DNA of 64,000 bases from Subtercola vilae. Lineage in GTDB: Bacteria; Actinomycetota; Actinomycetes; Actinomycetales; Microbacteriaceae. This document shows, one piece after another, positions 44,612-53,902 of this stretch (position 1 is the first letter of the stretch; every line of letters begins with the position of its first letter). The notes below the pieces were generated by a model. That model was not told the origin of the DNA and did no database searches. It was given only the letters and a program-made list of their open reading frames with translations. The stretch spans positions 108,392 to 172,391 of the forward strand of contig NZ_QYRT01000004.1 in NCBI RefSeq assembly GCF_004923255.1, written 5' to 3'. A program made the translations under genes and the position numbers.

Positions 44612-44944
44612 GTGAGCAACACCGTCGGCGCGATCGCCGTCTTCGTGCTGTGCCTGGCGATATTGGCGCCGTTGTTTCGGCTCGGGCTCGGGCAGGTAGG
44701 GCGAGCCAGGGCGGCGACCGACGACGATGTGAGCTCGAACTTCCTGGGCGGGGTGGCGTTCGTTTTCGCCTTTCTGGCGTCGCCGCTCGGCATACTCTTC
44801 TCGCACCTGTCGCTGCGGCAGATCGCGCGAGCGGGCGCATCCGGGGCCGGCCTCGCGGTCGCCGCATTCTTCATCGCCTATGCGCTCACAGTGATTCAGC
44901 TCTCACTGCTGCTCTGGGGTTCACTCACAGGCTACTTTCACTGA
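44612..44944 (+). CDS. Small DUF4190-like membrane protein
   Basis: A 110-residue protein with three hydrophobic segments (about 8-28, 48-66, 80-103). The loop SPLGILFSHLSLRQIARAG matches DUF4190-type proteins, which pair a GxxxGHxALxxI motif with two helices. GTG start eight bases after the MBL gene stop. Function unknown. Confidence 0.7.
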   Translation: MSNTVGAIAVFVLCLAILAPLFRLGLGQVGRARAATDDDVSSNFLGGVAFVFAFLASPLGILFSHLSLRQIARAGASGAGLAVAAFFIAYALTVIQLSLLLWGSLTGYFH

Positions 44945-45021
44945 CGCCGCTGTCAACCACAAGCGCGCACGCAGGTCGGGCCGCTATCGTGAAGTGTTAT
45001 CACGCGAAATCGGAGAAGTCT

Positions 45022-45873
45022 GTGTCGACGCTACGAGTATTCGCGCTGGCCGTGCTGGGCGCTCTGGCCCTGGCACTGACAGCGTGCTCTGCCCCCGCGG
45101 TTCCGACCCCGGATGCCCCGCAGTTCACCCCCACGGCGGCGACCACGTTCGCGGGCGGCACCTGGGTGGTCTCGGCGACCTACAAGTCGCCCGACCAGCC
45201 CTTTCTCACGTTCGCCACCGACGGCACGTGGACGGGTTCTGACGGCTGCAACACGGCCGCGGGTACCTGGGTCATGGATTCGAACGGGGGGCTCACCACC
45301 ACCTCTGGGCCGCAGACGCGCATCTACTGTGACGGCGCGCAGCTTCCGCTCAACCTCGTCGACGCGGCGTCGGCCAAGTTCGACGGCGCCACGCTCACGC
45401 TGGTGGGCCACGACGGCAGCGACCTCGTGAAACTCGAGAGGCGCACGGCGGCCGAGATTCCGGCGGCCGGCGGAACCGACGTGGTGGTTGGCCTCTGGAC
45501 CAAAACCGAACCGGGCCGCAGCCGCCTGCTGCAGCTGAAGATGTTCGACGACGGAACCGTGGTGGGCAACGACGGCTGCAACGACTTCACCAGCACGTGG
45601 CGGTTCGCCGAAGACGGTTCGGTGTCGTTCGGCAAGCTCGTCAGTACGACGCGCACCTGCGAGGGTGTCGTCACGTGGCTGAGTGGGGCGTCGACGGCGG
45701 TGCTCGACGGCACCACCATGGTGATCCGCTCGCAGTACGCCGCGCAGCTCGGCACTCTGACCTACCACGGCACGGTCGCGTCACCGGCGCCCGGCACCTC
45801 GACCGCAGTGGGCGGCGCGAGCGGGTCGACAGCCACCCCGGCGCCGACAGCCACGACTACTCCGACCCCGTAG
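45022..45873 (+). CDS. META-domain (HslJ-like) lipoprotein
   Basis: A 283-residue predicted lipoprotein. The signal ends in LALTAC with the lipid Cys near residue 21. Two META-type repeats follow, each with the pattern DGTWTGSDGCNTAAGTW and DGTVVGNDGCNDFTSTW. META domains occur in heat-shock and envelope proteins of unclear biochemical role. The tail is Pro/Thr/Ala-rich. The GTG at 45022 has GGAGAAG four bases upstream; an earlier GTG at 44989 is possible. Confidence 0.85.
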   Translation: MSTLRVFALAVLGALALALTACSAPAVPTPDAPQFTPTAATTFAGGTWVVSATYKSPDQPFLTFATDGTWTGSDGCNTAAGTWVMDSNGGLTTTSGPQTRIYCDGAQLPLNLVDAASAKFDGATLTLVGHDGSDLVKLERRTAAEIPAAGGTDVVVGLWTKTEPGRSRLLQLKMFDDGTVVGNDGCNDFTSTWRFAEDGSVSFGKLVSTTRTCEGVVTWLSGASTAVLDGTTMVIRSQYAAQLGTLTYHGTVASPAPGTSTAVGGASGSTATPAPTATTTPTP

Positions 45874-45885
45874 GTCGGCTCGAGT

Positions 45886-46881
45886 TCAGGCCCCGGCCGG
45901 TGCAACCCGCGCGATGAGGGCATCGACCCGGGCATCCAGTGCCGGGTCGTTCTGCCGACGCGACCCATCGGCATCGAACCACTCGACGATCTGCCTGGCG
46001 CCCTGCCAGAACGGAACCGTCGCCACCCAGCCGGGTACGAGCGCCTTCACCTTGCTGTTGTCGAAGATCACCGAATGCGCCTTGTCGCCGACGAGGCCCG
46101 GGCCCCACTCAGGAAAGTCGGCGGCGATGGTGTCGGAGGCCACGTGCACGAGTGTGGGCAGCGCACCGGCGGCGCGGCCGAGGGTGCGGTAGATCTCGTT
46201 CCAGGTCAGAACCTCGTCAGAGGTGATGTGCACCGTCTCGCCGACAGCGGCGGGATGACCCAGCAGCCCCACAAAGGCGCGGGCGAAGTCGGTGTGATGC
46301 GTGAGGGTCCAGAGACTGGTGCCGTCGCCGTGCACAAGCACGGGCGTCCCGCGCCGCATGCGCTCGATGGTGGGCCAGCCGCCCTCGAGGGGAACGCTCG
46401 ACTCGTCGTAAGTGTGCGATGGTCGAACGATTGTTGCCGGGAAACCTGACGAACGGTAAGCCGCCACCAACAGGTCTTCGCAGGCGATCTTGTCGCGGGC
46501 GTACTGCGAGTACGGGTTTCGTAGCGGCGTCGATTCGGTGATGGGCAGCCGCGACAGCGGTTTCTGGTACGCCGACGCCGAGCTGATGAACACGTACTGC
46601 CCGCAGTTGCCGCCGAACACGTCGATGTCGGCCGCCACCTGCTCTGGCACGAAGGCGCGAAAGTTGACGACCACGTCGAATTCGCGGCCCTGCAGTGCGG
46701 CGGCGATGGATGCCCGGTCGCGGGCGTCTGCCCGAACAGACTCTGCCCCGGCGATGGCTGGTCGCCCGCTGCTCACCCCTCTGTTCAGCAGCGTCAGGTC
46801 GATTCCGCGCTCAACCGCGAGCCTGCTGCATGCCGCGCTGATCGTGCCGTTTCCACCGATGAAGAGCGCCGAGAGTGCCAT
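45886..46881 (-). CDS. NAD-dependent epimerase/dehydratase (extended SDR-like)
   Basis: A 331-residue Rossmann protein. The N-terminal FIGGNGTISAACSRLA is the nucleotide motif (GGxGxI), followed by FISSASAYQKPLSR and YSQYARDKIACED, where YxxxK appears as YARDK, the SDR catalytic pair. VRPSHTYDESSVP fits the epimerase substrate region. Substrate unknown; similar proteins are annotated as NAD-dependent epimerases in actinobacteria. The ATG at 46881 gives the Rossmann motif at the right distance. Confidence 0.85.
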   Translation of the reverse strand: MALSALFIGGNGTISAACSRLAVERGIDLTLLNRGVSSGRPAIAGAESVRADARDRASIAAALQGREFDVVVNFRAFVPEQVAADIDVFGGNCGQYVFISSASAYQKPLSRLPITESTPLRNPYSQYARDKIACEDLLVAAYRSSGFPATIVRPSHTYDESSVPLEGGWPTIERMRRGTPVLVHGDGTSLWTLTHHTDFARAFVGLLGHPAAVGETVHITSDEVLTWNEIYRTLGRAAGALPTLVHVASDTIAADFPEWGPGLVGDKAHSVIFDNSKVKALVPGWVATVPFWQGARQIVEWFDADGSRRQNDPALDARVDALIARVAPAGA

Positions 46882-46973
46882 TTCACCAGCGTAGCCCGAG
46901 GCCAACTTCGGCGACAGCTTGCCTCTGGCGCGAATGATCAGTAGGTTTTCAGGTTGAAGGTGCATTATCGATG

Positions 46974-46998
46974 GTCACGTTTTTATAACATGTGACCG
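46974..46998. promoter_or_regulatory. Inverted repeat and MtrA-box-like motif upstream of the transglycosylase gene
   Basis: GGTCAC (46974-46979) and GTGACC (46993-46998) are complementary. GTCACG followed after five T residues by ATAACA also resembles the direct-repeat MtrA box seen before actinobacterial wall-hydrolase genes, with one mismatch. TATAAC (46985-46990) could be the -10. Regulatory identity is inference. Confidence 0.35.
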
Positions 46999-47016
46999 AG
47001 AGAAACGGACTACCGG

Positions 47017-47712
47017 ATGGGTTTGCAGAACGGAACAGCGCGTCGTCGTCTCATGCAGGGATTTGCAGTGATTGCAGCCCTGGGTCTGGCGGGAACCGTC
47101 GCTCTCCCCCTTGCAAACGCCGCAAGTCTCGATTCGGTACCCGTTCAGAAGTCCATGGCCGAGGGCCAGGTCTTCGCCGGAACACCCGCGGGGGCCATCG
47201 TCGCCCAGCGTGACGAGTACACGGCAACCGACCCGGCCGTCATCATTGCCCAGCGCGCAGCTGCCGCCGCTGCGGCTGCGGCCGCCGCGAAGGCTGCCGA
47301 GGCTGCGAAGACGGCCGCCCAGGCTGCCGCGAGCGCCGCCGCGAGCAGCTCGAGCTCGTCGAGCTCGAGCTCGTCGAGCTACACCGTGCCGGCCGCCGCC
47401 GTGCCCGACCCCGGGTCAGCACAGGCCATCGGCTTGGCGCAGGTCACCGCGCGCGGCTGGGGTTCTGACCAATACTCGTGCCTCGTCTCCCTGTGGAACC
47501 GTGAATCGGGCTGGCGCGTCAATGCCTACAACGCCGGTTCGGGTGCACAAGGCATTCCGCAGGCACTCCCCGGCAGCAAGATGGCCAGCGCCGGCGCCGA
47601 CTGGGCGACCAACCCCGCCACCCAGATCACCTGGGGCCTGAACTACATCTCCGGCGTCTACGGCACCCCGTGTGGCGCGTGGGCGCACAGCGAGAACTCG
47701 GGCTGGTACTGA
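47017..47712 (+). CDS. Secreted transglycosylase-like protein with Ala/Ser linker
   Basis: A 231-residue exported protein. Signal peptide: RRRLMQGFAVIAALGLAGTVA ending at ANA near residue 35. Residues about 80-125 are an Ala run followed by a run of twelve or so Ser. The C-terminal 95 residues (CLVSLWNRESGWRVNAYN, GAQGIPQALPGSKMASAG, then WAHSENSGWY) are a lysozyme-like transglycosylase domain with the Glu of RESGW as probable catalytic acid. Likely acts on peptidoglycan. Confidence 0.85.
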   Translation: MGLQNGTARRRLMQGFAVIAALGLAGTVALPLANAASLDSVPVQKSMAEGQVFAGTPAGAIVAQRDEYTATDPAVIIAQRAAAAAAAAAAAKAAEAAKTAAQAAASAAASSSSSSSSSSSSYTVPAAAVPDPGSAQAIGLAQVTARGWGSDQYSCLVSLWNRESGWRVNAYNAGSGAQGIPQALPGSKMASAGADWATNPATQITWGLNYISGVYGTPCGAWAHSENSGWY

Positions 47713-47746
47713 TCCGGTCGGTCGTCTGACTGGGCGGCTGGGCGAG

Positions 47747-49174
47747 TTACGGGCGTAGTTCTTCGGGCTCCCACCCACCGAAGTACGCCGCAAGGCTCGG
47801 CTCCCCTGAAATGATGCGAGCCCGGATGCTCGTGCTCTCGCGCGCGAACAGATCGGTTCTGCCCCACCGGCCTTCTCGCCGGGCCGCGCGTTGCAGTGTG
47901 ATGAGCGCGACAGGCTGAGGCGAGTCGCTCTCAGAGACATGCTCTAAGACAGGCCCTGCGACACGCTCTGAAACACCCGCCACCTCTCCCGCCACCTCGG
48001 AGACAGTGAGACTCAGCGATCCGAGCTGCTTCGTCGTGACCCGCAGCACGCTGGCGCGAAGTTCGTCGGCGTCGAACCGCACGGGCAACGGCAGCTCGAC
48101 GACGAGTTGGGCAGGAGAAGGGCGAGACAGTGGTGTCGGGAGAAGGCTGATACGGGCATCCGGAGCCAACGAGTCGAAGAACTCGGCGGGAACAGCGACC
48201 GTAGCCAACGGCAATGCCGTCAGCAGCGAGTCGACGGCGATGAGGAGGGCGGCGAGCGAGTCTGCAGCCGCGATGCGAACCTCGACGGCCGGAGCCTGGG
48301 CGCCGAGACGCAGGGCGAAGGGCACCGCGCCGGTGACCGGGATGCGGGTGGCCAGGCTGAGCGTCTCGAGGTTCTTGGCGCGCTGACGCTCGTCGAGGTC
48401 TGCGGTGCGCGCCACCCACTCGGGGCCGTCGTGCCAGGCGATCGCGTCGGGAACATGCGCGAACAGGGCCCCCTCAGACCAGGCTCGGTGCGCCCACTCC
48501 CAGTCTTCGCCGCCGTACGAGGTGAACGACTCGTCGAATCCGCCGACCGTGGTGAAGAGAGAGCGGCTGCAGCAGACGACGGCTCCGATGACGAAGCGGT
48601 ACGAACGGTCATCCGAGTTCAGCAGGTTCGCCGAGCGCACGTACTCGTCGATGAGCCAGGCCGGCGCGGGCAGCTCGCGGGCGGGCGCGACCTCTTCGAC
48701 CGGAGCCCCTGGCGGCAGACCCGTGAAATCGGCGTGACGGCGGGCGCCGACCGTCACCACGTCGGGCGCGAGGCCCGGCAGCCGGGTGATGGCGCGTAGG
48801 TAGTCGGGCTCGGGAGCGGTGTCGGCGTCAAGAAAGCAGAGCACGTCTCCGGTGGCGGATGCCGCACCGAGGTTACGCGCAGCCGACGCCCGAAATCCCG
48901 CGTCGGCCTGGCAGAGCAACAGCACGCCCTCGGGCACGCTCGGCGGCTCGGGCGACCCGTCGTCGACCACGATGATCTGGGTGCGGTCGGCGGGGTGCGT
49001 CTGGCGCGCGAGGGCGGCGAGGGTTCGGTCGAGCTCGTTCTGCTGGCGGTAGTGCACGACCACGACGCTCACCGTCGGCGCGGTGGCGGGCCAGACGCCC
49101 TCGAGGAGGTTCCAGGCATTGCCTGGTAGGGCAATGGGGGCGTGCGCGGTCTCGGCGGCGGGCTCGGAGCTCAC
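47747..49174 (-). CDS. Glycosyltransferase family 2 protein
   Basis: A 475-residue protein. The GT2 domain shows VSVVVVHYRQQNELDRTLAA, IIVVDDGS, NLGAASATGDVLCFLDADT (DxD metal site) and GGEDWEWAHRAW, the GT-A acceptor region. The last 190 residues are of unknown fold. Last gene of the three-gene minus arm; the GTG start overlaps the previous gene by four bases. Likely adds a sugar to a cell-surface glycan on the cytoplasmic side. Confidence 0.88.
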   Translation of the reverse strand: MSSEPAAETAHAPIALPGNAWNLLEGVWPATAPTVSVVVVHYRQQNELDRTLAALARQTHPADRTQIIVVDDGSPEPPSVPEGVLLLCQADAGFRASAARNLGAASATGDVLCFLDADTAPEPDYLRAITRLPGLAPDVVTVGARRHADFTGLPPGAPVEEVAPARELPAPAWLIDEYVRSANLLNSDDRSYRFVIGAVVCCSRSLFTTVGGFDESFTSYGGEDWEWAHRAWSEGALFAHVPDAIAWHDGPEWVARTADLDERQRAKNLETLSLATRIPVTGAVPFALRLGAQAPAVEVRIAAADSLAALLIAVDSLLTALPLATVAVPAEFFDSLAPDARISLLPTPLSRPSPAQLVVELPLPVRFDADELRASVLRVTTKQLGSLSLTVSEVAGEVAGVSERVAGPVLEHVSESDSPQPVALITLQRAARREGRWGRTDLFARESTSIRARIISGEPSLAAYFGGWEPEELRP

Positions 49175-50394
49175 GCGACCCTCCCCCACCAGTCGATGTA
49201 CTGCGCCGCCACGTCGGCCAGGTCGGGTGCTGTTCGGGTGCCCGGCGCCAGCCACGTCGACTCCGGATGCTCGATCGCGAACCCGATCGCCTCGCTGAGT
49301 TCTGCGGGCTCGAACAGCGTCACGGTGCCGGGGCGGAGCTCCGCCATCTCGGCCGAGTAGCGGCTTGCGAGCACCAAGGGGCGGCGCCCCGCAGCGATCC
49401 ACGTGTTGATCGAGGCCGACGCCGACAAGTGTTGGTGCGCGGCCACTGGCACTGCCGCCGCCCGGCACCGCGCGAGCAGTTCGTCGTCGTCGAGGTACCC
49501 CGTGGCGCCGAAGGTGACGCCGAGGGTCGCTGCTTCCGCGACGGCCGCCTCGAGTTCGGCTTCGTGCCCGGCTGAGGCGGCTCCGAGAGCGACGACTGCC
49601 GGCGCGGTGGCACAAGGCGCGGCCGCGGCTGGCGCGACGGCACGAGGCGCGGTCGCGGCTGGTGCGATGGCGGCTGGCGCGACGGGCCCCGGCACGGCCG
49701 CCTCCGGCACGTCGTCGTGAGTCGCGAGGCGGGCGTTCAGCTCCACCACTGCCCGCACGACCTCGGCGTGGCCCTTGCCGGGATAGAAATAGCCGAGCAG
49801 CGCCACCTCCGGCCGCAGAACCGAGGGCTCGGCGGCTGCAGCTCCAAGCCGAGCGCCGAACACGGGCAGCGGAATCACCTCCACCGCGCGCCGAAGCCGC
49901 GGCCGGCAGAATTCCTCGAGCAGCAGCGCCTCGTGCCGGCTGTTGCACACCACGCCGACCGCCGCCTGCGCCACGAGCCGGTACGCCCGCGAGCGCCGCA
50001 CCAGGTTTCGTGCCCCGTCAGACGGCTGCGGAAGATCGTGCAACGTCACCGTGACCCGCGTGCTGCGCGCGAGCTGCTGAACGAATTCGGCAGCCAGTTC
50101 GGGCGTCGTGCCGAACAGTCGGTCAGTGAACTGCAGGTGCAGGCTCGGGATGCCCGGGGCGGCGCCGAGCAGATTCCGGAGGTCGTTCGAGACCAGCCCG
50201 CGCGGGGCCGACGCGGTACCGAGCGTCTCGCATTCGGCGGCCAGTGCACGGGCGTAGAACGCCACCGCGTGCTGCGGAGGGCCGACGATGAGCTGCCAGC
50301 CCCGGGCATCCGGAGCCAGCGGCAACGACGACAGGGGCGTTGGCAGTGGCGCGGGAACAGGAACGGGAACAGGAACAGGAACACGCGCGCTCAC
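49171..50394 (-). CDS. Glycosyltransferase, GT4-like
   Basis: A 407-residue protein with a GT-B outline: N-terminal PQHAVAFYARAL and TVTLHDLPQPSDGARN, VVCNSRHEALLLEEF and VEVIPLPVF in the inter-domain region, and a C-terminal ATGYLDDDELLARCRA with VAAHQHLSASASINTWIAAG. The N-terminus has a VPVPVPVP run from hexanucleotide repeats and a central Ala/Pro-rich insert of about 50 residues, both unusual for the family. It overlaps both neighbours by four bases. Confidence 0.75.
   Translation of the reverse strand: MSARVPVPVPVPVPAPLPTPLSSLPLAPDARGWQLIVGPPQHAVAFYARALAAECETLGTASAPRGLVSNDLRNLLGAAPGIPSLHLQFTDRLFGTTPELAAEFVQQLARSTRVTVTLHDLPQPSDGARNLVRRSRAYRLVAQAAVGVVCNSRHEALLLEEFCRPRLRRAVEVIPLPVFGARLGAAAAEPSVLRPEVALLGYFYPGKGHAEVVRAVVELNARLATHDDVPEAAVPGPVAPAAIAPAATAPRAVAPAAAAPCATAPAVVALGAASAGHEAELEAAVAEAATLGVTFGATGYLDDDELLARCRAAAVPVAAHQHLSASASINTWIAAGRRPLVLASRYSAEMAELRPGTVTLFEPAELSEAIGFAIEHPESTWLAPGTRTAPDLADVAAQYIDWWGRVA
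50354..50383. repeat. Hexanucleotide repeat in the GT gene start
   Basis: Five GGAACA-type units (one with G) on the plus strand encode the Val-Pro run at the N-terminus on the minus strand. The unit length keeps frame, so copy changes alter only the length of the run. Confidence 0.7.
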
Positions 50395-51365
50395 GGCAGC
50401 AACCCGAGGGTCGCGAGGGTGTGGGCGTGCCGGGTGAGGCCCGCGTCGATGATGCCCGGGTTGGCGGCGTACCAGTCGAGGTGGGCGAGGCGCACGGCGG
50501 TGGCGGAGACGGGGGTGCCGGAGACGATCCAGTCGGGGCGGGGGTCATCGTCGAGGTCGAAGGCGGCGATGACGGCAGCCTCGCGGGGGGCGTGCACGGC
50601 GTCGAGCAGGGGGCGTCCTGGGTCGACGTCGTGCTCGGCGAGGCCGAGTCGGTGGCGCACGCGGCGGGCTGCCGCGCTCCAGACGGCATTTCCGGGGTGG
50701 TTGATGGTGCGCATCAGGTCGAAAGTGGGGCGGGCGAACAGGTCGGAGACGACCACGGTGTCGTGGTGGGTCTCGCGCCGCTCGAGCTCGGCCACCGAGT
50801 CGGCCGCGACCTGTCGGATGCGTTCGACGAGGTCGCGGGTGGGTGCGGCGGGCTCGGCCGGCTCGGCGAAGTCGGCGGGTTCGGGCACGACCGAACCGTC
50901 ACCCCGCCGCCGGTGCAGGCGGCGCAGCCGGTGCGCCTCGACCAGCGTGCGCAGGTCGTGGTACGGCACCACCGGCGGCACCGCGCCCGGATCGGCGGGC
51001 GGCCGCACGATGGCCTGAAACGGGTAGAGCCCTGCGAACCGGATGACCGGCATACGCACCACGCGAGCGCCACCGGGCAGCGCAGCCGTCAGCTGCCGGG
51101 TGCCGAGGGGCAGGTCGTGGTAGTCGTCGCGCACGGGCTGGGTGATGAGCAGAGTGGTGCGGGCGAGCATCCGTTCGAGAAAAGGCAGGTCTGCGGCGAC
51201 GAGTTCGAACACCGGCGGAACCCGCACCGTCTGAACGTCGGGCCCCTCGAGCATGATGCGCAGCGACTCGGCCTGGCAGTTGCCGAAGACCATGGCCAGC
51301 GGGCCGCGGTCGTCAACCGGCTTGAGCTCGTAGAACTCCCCGTAGTGCGCCCGCCGCGAATGCAT
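50391..51365 (-). CDS. WcbI-family polysaccharide biosynthesis protein, putative acetyltransferase
   Basis: A 324-residue protein. The start of the WcbI domain is clear: LAMVFGNCQAESLRIMLEG, with the GNCQ signature, followed by VVRMPVIRFAGLYPFQAIV and a C-terminal HAPREAAVIAAFDLD region. WcbI was first described in a capsule locus and binds CoA, so it is thought to acetylate surface polysaccharide. First gene of the minus arm; the ATG at 51365 is divergent from the plus arm, with a 144-base shared control region. Confidence 0.85.
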   Translation of the reverse strand: MHSRRAHYGEFYELKPVDDRGPLAMVFGNCQAESLRIMLEGPDVQTVRVPPVFELVAADLPFLERMLARTTLLITQPVRDDYHDLPLGTRQLTAALPGGARVVRMPVIRFAGLYPFQAIVRPPADPGAVPPVVPYHDLRTLVEAHRLRRLHRRRGDGSVVPEPADFAEPAEPAAPTRDLVERIRQVAADSVAELERRETHHDTVVVSDLFARPTFDLMRTINHPGNAVWSAAARRVRHRLGLAEHDVDPGRPLLDAVHAPREAAVIAAFDLDDDPRPDWIVSGTPVSATAVRLAHLDWYAANPGIIDAGLTRHAHTLATLGLLP

Positions 51366-51509
51366 TTGCGCCCTTCTGCTAGTCGAAATCTGCCAATAGT
51401 CAACCCTCGATTCGGGTTCGTTCGCACAGTCTATGTTGGAGATATTCAGCGGTTGTGCGTCGCACCCGCGTCTCTTCTCCCTGCCTCCTTTCGAAGGAAT
51501 ACCGCTGCA

Positions 51510-52697
51510 ATGACCGTCGAATCCGTGCCCAAAACGTCGCCCGTGCGCGTCGCCGCGGTTCCGGCGGGGCACTCCTACGTGCAGAACATCGTCGACCGCG
51601 AGGCGGCCTGGCCTGCCGACGGCGTGACAGTTCTCGCCGACCCCGTGCGTGCGTCGGCTCCAGCCGGCCAGTGGTGGCCGCCGGTCATGCTCGATCCGCG
51701 CTGGGTCGCCGAGAACGCCCACCGATTCGACCTCATGCACGTGCACTTCGGAACCGAGTCGTTCACCGTGAGCGAGCTGCAGGCGGTTCTGGATGCCCTC
51801 CGAACCGCCCAGCGACCCGTGGTGTTCACCGTGCACGATCTCACCAACCCGCAGCTCATCGACCAGGCTCCGCACCTCGCGCAGCTCGACCTTCTGATCG
51901 GTGCCGCCGACGAGGTGGTGACGCTGACGCCGGGCGCCGCGGCCGAGGTGCGCGCGCGGTGGGGCCGGGAGGCGACGGTGATCGCGCATCCGCGGATGCG
52001 GGGCGCCGGGCATGTCGTAGCTGCTGGTGCGGGAGCAGGGTCGTCGCACCTCGCGGTCGGCATGCACCTGCGCGACCTGCGCCCGAACATCGACGCGGCG
52101 CGAGCGGTCGCGACGCTGATCGGTGCCGCCGCGATGCTGCGCGCCGACAGGTTCGGTGTCGACGTGACGGTGGAGATCAACGAGAAGGTTCGCGACGAGA
52201 AGCTGCGCGAGGAACTGCGGGCGATGACCGCCGGGGTGGCGGGGCTGGTGCTGAGCGAGCATCCACGGCTCACCGACGTCGAGTTGGAGAGCGCCCTCGC
52301 GTCGACCGACATCGAGGTGCTGCCCTACGGCCACGGAACCCACTCGGGCTGGCTCGAACTCTGCTGGGATCTGGGGGTGTCGGTGGCGGCTCCGGCCGTG
52401 GGGTTCTACGGCGAGCAGCACACCGAGCCCGGAGCGGTGGCGACATTCACGCCCGGGTCGGTGGGGTCGCTGGCGGCGGCGCTTCGGCTGCTCGCCGAAG
52501 CCCGGCAGGCCGCGGTGGCCCGACAGACCGAGGTGGCCGGGCAGACCGCGGATTCCCTGCAGCCCACGGAGGCGCAGGGCGACCCGGCGAGCGCACTGCG
52601 TGCCGAGCGAGCAGCCCTCCGGCGCGAACAGCAGAGCCAGATTCACACAGCCCATCTCGCGGTGTACCGACGCGCGCTCGCCGGTGCCGCCCGATGA
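51510..52697 (+). CDS. Glycosyltransferase-like protein (GT-B outline)
   Basis: A 395-residue protein. RVAAVPAGHSYVQNI, LMHVHFGTESFTVSELQ and PVVFTVHDLTNPQ give the N-terminal half of a GT-B fold, and LPYGHGTHSGWLELCWDLGV with the acidic and Gly residues matches the nucleotide-sugar region. Residues at the C-terminus are Ala/Gln/Arg-rich. First gene of the plus arm; AAGGA lies upstream. The stop overlaps the next gene by four bases. Family assignment within GT-B is uncertain. Confidence 0.7.
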   Translation: MTVESVPKTSPVRVAAVPAGHSYVQNIVDREAAWPADGVTVLADPVRASAPAGQWWPPVMLDPRWVAENAHRFDLMHVHFGTESFTVSELQAVLDALRTAQRPVVFTVHDLTNPQLIDQAPHLAQLDLLIGAADEVVTLTPGAAAEVRARWGREATVIAHPRMRGAGHVVAAGAGAGSSHLAVGMHLRDLRPNIDAARAVATLIGAAAMLRADRFGVDVTVEINEKVRDEKLREELRAMTAGVAGLVLSEHPRLTDVELESALASTDIEVLPYGHGTHSGWLELCWDLGVSVAAPAVGFYGEQHTEPGAVATFTPGSVGSLAAALRLLAEARQAAVARQTEVAGQTADSLQPTEAQGDPASALRAERAALRREQQSQIHTAHLAVYRRALAGAAR

Positions 52698-53902
52698 GCG
52701 CAGCCCACCTGAACATCGTCGTGATCGCGCCGCTGCGCTACCCCATCACCGAACCGCACGCGGGCGGCCTCGAGTCGTCGATCTGGCACCAGGTGAACCA
52801 GCTGCGCCAGCGTGGGCACCGGGTGACACTGTGCGCAGTAGAGGGTTCGGATTTCATGCAGCTGAGTCCGCCCGAATTCGTCATGCCGCCCGTGGTGTGG
52901 GCGCCGGGCGAGCTGCCCAACGACGTGGACTACCCCGCGGGCTACCTCGACACCGCCCTGCCCTCGCTCGAACGGGCGCTCGCGTTCATCGCCGCGCATC
53001 CGGGCCGCTTCGATCTGGTGCACAACCACAGCCTGCACGGCACTCCCCTGGCCTGGGCCGGGCGACTGGGGGTGCCGATGGTCTCCACGCTGCACACGCC
53101 CGTGCTGCCGGGCCTCGTGGCCGGCCACGCGCTGAGCGACGGCCCCGGCAGTCGGTTCGTCGCCGTGAGCTCGCACACATCGGCCGAATGGATGCCCGCC
53201 GGAATCGTCTCAGACGTACTGCCGAACGCGGTCGACTCTGAGCTCTGGCCGGCCGGCGAGGGCGGTTCTGACCTGGTGTGGTTCGGGCGCATCGTCGTGG
53301 AGAAGGGTGCGCACCTGGCCATCGACGCGGCCCAGCTCCTCGGGCGCCGCATCGTGCTCGCCGGGCGCGTGGGCGACCCCGAATACTTCGAGAACGAGAT
53401 TCGGCCCCGCCTGGGAACTGAGGCGGTGTACGTGGGTGAGCTGCGCCAGCCCGAGCTGGCCGCACTGGTCGGCCAGAGCGCCTGCGCCCTGGTCACGCCC
53501 GTGTGGCAGGAGCCGTTCGGGCTCATCATCGCCGAGACGCTGATGACCGGAACCCCGGTGGCGTGCTTCGAGACGGGCGGGGTGGCGGAGGTGGTGGCCG
53601 GCATGAGGGGAGCAGGGTTGGTGCCCGTCGGGGATGTGCCCTCGCTCGCGGTGGTGGCTGACGAGCTGATCGGGTCTGAGCTGCAGAGGCGGGGCATCCG
53701 GAGCCTGGTTCGAGCCGAGGCTATTGCGAAATATTCGTTGGCCGCGCGAGTGCTCGAACTCGAGGAGTTGTACGAACAGTTGGTCATGGAGTGGGCAGCC
53801 GTGGGGCCGGTCGCAGCTGCGAATGCAACGCCGTTGGCGAAAGCGCAGTGGGCTGCCGCCGGTACTGAGTTCGAAGCGGCGATCGCCGAGCGCGCGCTGT
53901 GA
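52694..53902 (+). CDS. Glycosyltransferase family 4 protein
   Basis: A 402-residue GT4 enzyme. PHAGGLESSIWHQVNQLRQRGH is the N-terminal acceptor motif, FVAVSSHTSAEW and VLPNAVDSELW are the hinge region, DLVWFGRIVVEKGAHLAIDA starts the nucleotide-binding domain, and WQEPFGLIIAETLMTGTPV holds the EX7E motif. Coupled to genes on both sides by four-base overlaps. Probable role: sugar transfer in the same surface glycan. Confidence 0.92.
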   Translation: MSAAHLNIVVIAPLRYPITEPHAGGLESSIWHQVNQLRQRGHRVTLCAVEGSDFMQLSPPEFVMPPVVWAPGELPNDVDYPAGYLDTALPSLERALAFIAAHPGRFDLVHNHSLHGTPLAWAGRLGVPMVSTLHTPVLPGLVAGHALSDGPGSRFVAVSSHTSAEWMPAGIVSDVLPNAVDSELWPAGEGGSDLVWFGRIVVEKGAHLAIDAAQLLGRRIVLAGRVGDPEYFENEIRPRLGTEAVYVGELRQPELAALVGQSACALVTPVWQEPFGLIIAETLMTGTPVACFETGGVAEVVAGMRGAGLVPVGDVPSLAVVADELIGSELQRRGIRSLVRAEAIAKYSLAARVLELEELYEQLVMEWAAVGPVAAANATPLAKAQWAAAGTEFEAAIAERAL

